Of a stretch of 64,000 nucleotides of DNA, positions 59,930 to 64,000 are shown piece after piece. Below the pieces are notes generated by a model. It did not search any database. It was not told the DNA's origin and worked only from the letters and a program-made list of their open reading frames with translations. Origin of the DNA: Ancylostoma caninum (Eukaryota; Nematoda; Chromadorea; Rhabditida; Ancylostomatidae). Position 1 is the stretch's first letter. Every line of letters starts with the position of its first letter. Both the position numbers and the translations under genes were made by a program. The DNA is taken from contig JBAJFG010000549.1 in NCBI GenBank assembly GCA_037903475.1, positions 1,612,001 through 1,676,000 on the forward strand. Reading direction: 5' to 3'.

Positions 59930-60838
59930 TCCTCCTATATAAAGACTGGTAAAGGTCCAGATTTTTCTGGCGTCAGACCACGAGAGTCTTGCGAAATCTT
60001 TTGTGCAGTGCAGTGCATAGACAATGGTGGGGGGAGAGATGCGCGGACGTCATACGAAAAACCGATTTATGGAGCGAGATGAGACTAGATCCTCGCGGGA
60101 CCCGCAACTTCGAAATTCTTGCACTGTGATTGTCCTATGCTGGCGGTCTCACAGCCAACAGATGAGGCAGAGCTAGCAAGGCTTTACGGCAGCACAATAT
60201 TCGGAGCAGGTAGCCACTGCTCTTCACGCAAATCCTCCTATATAAAGACTGGTAAGGGTCCAGATTTTTCTGGCGTCAGACCACGACAGTCTTGCGAAAT
60301 CTTTTGTGCAGTGCAGTGCATAGACAATGGTGGGGGGAGAGATGCGCGGACGTCATACGAAAAACCGATTTATGGAGCGAGATGAGACTAGATCCTCGCG
60401 GGACCCGCAACTTCGAAATTCTTGCACTGTGATTGTCCTATGCTGGCGGTCTCACAGCCAACAGATGAGGCAGAGCTAGCAAGGCTTTACGGCAGCACAA
60501 TATTCGGAGCAGGTAGCCACTGCTCTTCACGCAAATCCTCCTATATAAAGACTGGTAAGGGTCCAGATTTTTCTGGCGTCAGACCACGAGAGTCTTGCGA
60601 AATCTTTTGTGCAGTGCAGTGCATAGACAATGGTGGGGGGAGAGATGCGCGGACGTCATACGAAAAACCGATTTATGGAGCGAGATGAGACTGGATCCTC
60701 GCGGGACCCGCAACTTCGAAATTCTTGCACTGTGATTGTCCTATGCTGGCGGTCTCACAGCCAACAGATGAGGCAGAGCTAGCAAGGCTTTACGGCAGCA
60801 CAATATTCGGAGCAGGTAGCCACTGCTCTTCACGCAAA
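59930..60838 (+). repeat. Satellite array, exactly three 303-bp units
   Basis: Units start at 59930, 60233 and 60536. I found only three differences by eye (GGTAAAGG or GGTAAGGG; CGAGAGTC or CGACAGTC; GACTAGATC or GACTGGATC), so the array is very young or homogenised. Each unit opens with CTATATAAAG and, about 20 bp on, a small hairpin (CCAGATTTTTCTGG). The unit length is divisible by three, so open frames repeat, but they look incidental. The array starts 5 bp after the MITE pair. Confidence 0.95.
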
Positions 60839-61726
60839 ACCAACTGGTGCACTGCAGATCAGCATGAGCGAGATCCGTGTGCGGCCTGAGAGTTCTCTAG
60901 GCCCAGGAGAGCGGTGGTATCCGTCCAACTTCCCGCACGTTCTCGTCCTGGCATCCGTTTGAAAACCCTGAGCGATTCTGCAGCCACGGAAGAGACTTCA
61001 GTTATAAACTCACATGCATAGAAAAAGTGTGTCATTACAGACCACTGTGACACTTCCTGTGACCAAACATGTAATTATTCGAATTTTCTGGATAACTCCT
61101 AAGTTCATCCCATTGCTCTCGGGATTTACAAAGGGTAAGGACGCACGGACGATAGGTGTGCCAGGGGCGAATAGTGACAGATACTGTTGTGTCGATGAAG
61201 AAGGGGTTCACTGTGGCTCAGCGTTGTGGAAAAGCCAGGATACGGGTTCGCGGATGGAGGAGGGGTCCGACGTGGCCCAGGTGTGAGGAACACCAGCAAT
61301 ACACACAGTTCATAAGGAGAATTTCGTATTCAAACTCAATAAATTACTATTTTCACTCCTATTTCAATTTCCTAAGGATTTCATAGGCGCGCAACTTTTG
61401 CACATACCTTAAGTGGCTGTCCCATATTGTGAGGATTCTCATATGTTCAACGTCGAATTGTGCATGCAAACGCTGTTGTTAGGGTAGGCTGGTGGACAGG
61501 AAAGTGCTGGACAATCATTATGTAACCGCGTTGTTCTAAGCATTTTTATGCATGTTGAAATAAAGGATGTTTTGAAATCTATCTTGTTTGTTGCATGCAA
61601 ATTAATGCTATGCATTCTGGCTAAAAATCTCATGATCTAGCTGCAGCTAACTGCGTGAAATTTGGTAGGAAACTATGAGAAAAATATTTATTGTTCTACG
61701 TATATTTCATGAGATCAGTTGATGAT
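60839..61726. other. 3' flank of the partial srab-type gene
   Basis: No exon or RNA gene recognised. The part next to 61727 should hold the 3' UTR of the minus-strand receptor. Confidence 0.35.
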
Positions 61727-63963
61727 TCATGTTTTTCTTATATGATTTTTCCACATTTCTGTATACGTTTTAAAGTAAGCGTCTCTTTCATTGTCAAGTC
61801 GCTTCATCAGCTGTCTTAGTTTAGCAGCTCTCAATTGCTGTGACCATTTTATGATGAAGAGAATCAAAATTGGAGAGACAAGCGTGTAGAACGGAATTAT
61901 CTGAAATACTGCTCTTGTGAAGCTTAGACAAATTCCAACCTTGGCAAATGTGCCAGTGCCAAATCTTTCAGAACTTACGTAAGTTGATGCCCACAACGTT
62001 CGGTACATAACATGTGATAACTTTTCGCGGAACATTGATATGAGTCCATTTGATATAGAGAACAGTATGTAACATGTTGTTTGGAAGATGGATAACGGTA
62101 GCATAATTCTGATTACAGTAGCGTTCTCACGAATTTGATATGATGACTGAAGGTCGAAGATCTTTCTGAAATTTTGTCAACTCATTTTCGGAACCTCGCT
62201 ATTAGATCATTATTTCCCCACTTTTAATTCATAGGATAGACCAGAAATTTGCACCAGTTTTTTAATACCTTGTTTTCACTATTTTTGAGAATTTTTTACA
62301 TGGGTTGATGCCGAAGCCAAGTTAGATCCTGTTATCTGTCTTAATACTCATATGTAGTTAAACACAGAAGGAAAATGATGGAACGGAGCAATATTCGGGA
62401 GAATTGTTGGAATTAGTCGTAGTTCAAGTTCACAAATATATGTATGTACTCTACAAAGTGCAAATATATGTTCACAAATATATGTGCTCTCTTTAAAGGT
62501 TATGAAATAAATGCAAATTTCCACTTGGGAATACTAAGATTTCTATTCTTTCATTTTTTTTCTCACATTACTGAAGGTTTTGTGTTTATGTTTGTTGTAT
62601 GTGTTCATTCGAAGTAATAACATATTTTAACGGGCTCCATAATTGGAATCTTTCTCTTACTTTTCTTCCTCTCCCCTTCCCACATCACTCGCTCTGCTCC
62701 TCCTTAATCGTCGTCCCTTTCTCAGTAAAGATTAGCAGATAGGTTAGCAGGTAGTACATTAGGGGGGTAAAAAAGCCTTAGGCCGATTTTTTAAAAGTTG
62801 CAGAGCTTTCATTTATTGACCCATGATCTGCCATGTGGTCGTTGTAGATCTTCTCAATTATACGTATAAATGACCGGCTTGCTTCACTCAACTTTGATCA
62901 CCCGCAAGAGCAACTCCAAGCCATGGTTAGTTTTTTCTTCTCTACTCGCACAAAAGGAGTTTCTAGAAGACCTGGTCATTGAAGATGAGAGTTGAGTCCT
63001 CTGCGATTCTGAAGAGCCATGTGGCTCGCTCAAGAAGAAGACCCATCAAATCGTACCTCCACTCCAACAAAAGTCTGCCTAGCTGCTTCTCGGATCTGTG
63101 AGGGGTGTTGTATTGCTAGCTTTGCCCGCAAGGACACGCAGTTACCAGTAACATTTATGTTAATCAGTGCCAGAATTCGTGGATTCTGTTCGAGAAAAAC
63201 GGCTGAGACGTGTTTCTGTATGCTCACTCCACTATAACGCTGGGTCCCATATAGCTAGAGAGACCAATGGAGCAGCTGGGCTAGGACACGGTTCCCCACC
63301 CATTCGATCCCCTAGCATTGCCCCCGTCGACTACCACCTATTTCTCTTCCCTAAGGCAATCTTTGATCATTCTGAGAGAAAGTAACCGCTGACCTGCTCA
63401 TTAGATGGGACATTGTAGTGACTAACTATGGTGATTATATTGTTAAGTGAATTCCATTGTATTCTGAATTATAAGATGAAGCGGAAAAATTGTCGAACGG
63501 CTAAAGACTTTCTTACTACCCTAGTATACACGTATAGACGGTGAAATTATATACCTTTTCGCTGCTATCTTGTTGAATGCGAATAAAGCGACGATTGCTA
63601 TAGGAGTGAGGAGGGTGATGATACAAATGTAAAAGCACAGTAAGGTTACTCGATCCGCTGTTTTAGGGGTGGCGGCGGCACAGTATTGTGTCGAATCCTC
63701 GAAATCTTCCTTACTTGCTGCCCATGCGGTAGCGGCGGAAGAAATCAGCACCTAAAAAGCCTGGGTTGACTCAACCATGGGTTTTCAGTGCTTTTCTTTC
63801 CATGATACCTTCGGTCTATCGATATGCTTGGGATTTCATAATAATAGGAGAGATTTCGAGCACTCACACTTGCAACAGTAAGGGAAACTCCGATTCTTGA
63901 TCCATACTGATCATATTTGCAACGTTTCCACAGCGCTACCACACGTTCAATCATGATCGAAAA
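61727..63963 (-). CDS. Srab-type chemoreceptor, last four exons (5' end beyond window)
   Basis: Exons 63868-63963, 63555-63751, 61979-62165 and 61727-61900 join in phase and end in TGA. They encode MIERVVALWKRCKYDQYG (ER at the end of TM3), a loop with TQYCAAATP, TM5, then FDLQSSYQIREN, TM6 (IMLPLSIFQ), and TM7 (IIPFYTLVSPILILF) with a charged tail. Exon lengths of 96, 197 and 187 bp and all phases equal those of the srab-type gene at 36019-41986, so the two are paralogues. The exons for TM1-TM3 are expected just beyond position 64000. The intron 62166-63554 contains a decayed mariner. No defect is visible in the part seen. Confidence 0.85.
62950..63420 (+). mobile_element. Decayed mariner transposase fragment
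   Basis: Pieces of a mariner transposase can be followed through frameshifts: KRSFLEDLVIEDESWVLCD-like near 62950, GVLYC with VTSNIYVNQCQN near 63100-63170, EQLGWDTVPHP near 63270, and SIAPVDYHLF near 63310-63345, in place of YSPDLAPSDYHLF. It belongs to a different mariner lineage from the one at 49 kb. Ends were not identified. It lies in an intron of the partial srab-type receptor, opposite in strand. Confidence 0.65.
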
Positions 63964-64000
63964 CTAGAACATTTTTACATAACATAAGGAGTTATTCGAA

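Noticed and set aside
59384..60082. The longest open frame of the window (232 codons, plus strand)
   Set aside because: It runs through two MITEs and into the first satellite unit. The frame follows GC-rich repeat composition and has no domain.
60119..60688. Repeated 88-codon frames in the satellite
   Set aside because: They recur only because the unit length, 303, is divisible by three. No splice sites, signal peptide or known domain.

Overview
The window looks like nuclear DNA of a strongylid (clade V) nematode, most likely a hookworm such as Ancylostoma; that name is an inference. The basis is short exons with GT-AG introns, acceptors of the TTTTCAG type directly before start codons (as for spliced-leader trans-splicing), two nematode-specific chemoreceptor families, RTE-clade retrotransposon pieces, a mariner of the Hsmar1/bandit type and two SL1-like sequences. 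Nothing suggests bacteria: there are no operons, ribosome binding sites or CRISPR arrays.

The supported protein genes all lie on the minus strand. (1) 4853-5584: a small secreted protein with a clear signal peptide. (2) 12811-17651: a complete eight-exon sre-type receptor, 300 aa, all splice phases consistent. (3) 33160-33953: 3' part of an unrecognised membrane protein. (4) 36019-41986: a complete eight-exon srab-type receptor, 340 aa, all phases consistent. (5) 61727-63963: the last four exons of a second srab-type receptor; three of its exons have exactly the same lengths (96, 197, 187 bp) as those of gene 4, and its 5' end lies beyond the window. Genes 2, 4 and 5 would encode seven-helix receptors of the Sra superfamily, which in Caenorhabditis are mostly used by chemosensory neurons. 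A few further exon-like pieces (18.4-18.6, 45.0, 53.3, 56.7-56.9 and 58.0-58.3 kb) are weakly supported.

Much of the rest is mobile or repetitive DNA, and much of it sits inside receptor introns: foldback MITEs with TA flanks and CAGT ends (Tc1-type), a Tc1-like deletion derivative (40504-41361), a nested MITE, tRNA-derived SINE and telomere-repeat composite (37389-38603), two internally deleted RTE elements (30783-31160 and 34241-35165), an in-frame-deleted mariner (49012-49598), a decayed second mariner (62950-63420), two large foldback elements of one family (28930-29840 and 50066-51740), a foldback with a tRNA-like core (25966-26362), a 3 x 303 bp satellite (59930-60838) and a repeat that carries an exon-like cassette (55748-56004).

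Several long stretches (1-4850, 6.7-9.5, 18.7-25.9, 31.2-33.1, 42-43.5, 46.5-48.3, 51.8-55.7 kb) hold no gene I can support. Short exons could be missed there, because everything was read by eye without alignment.
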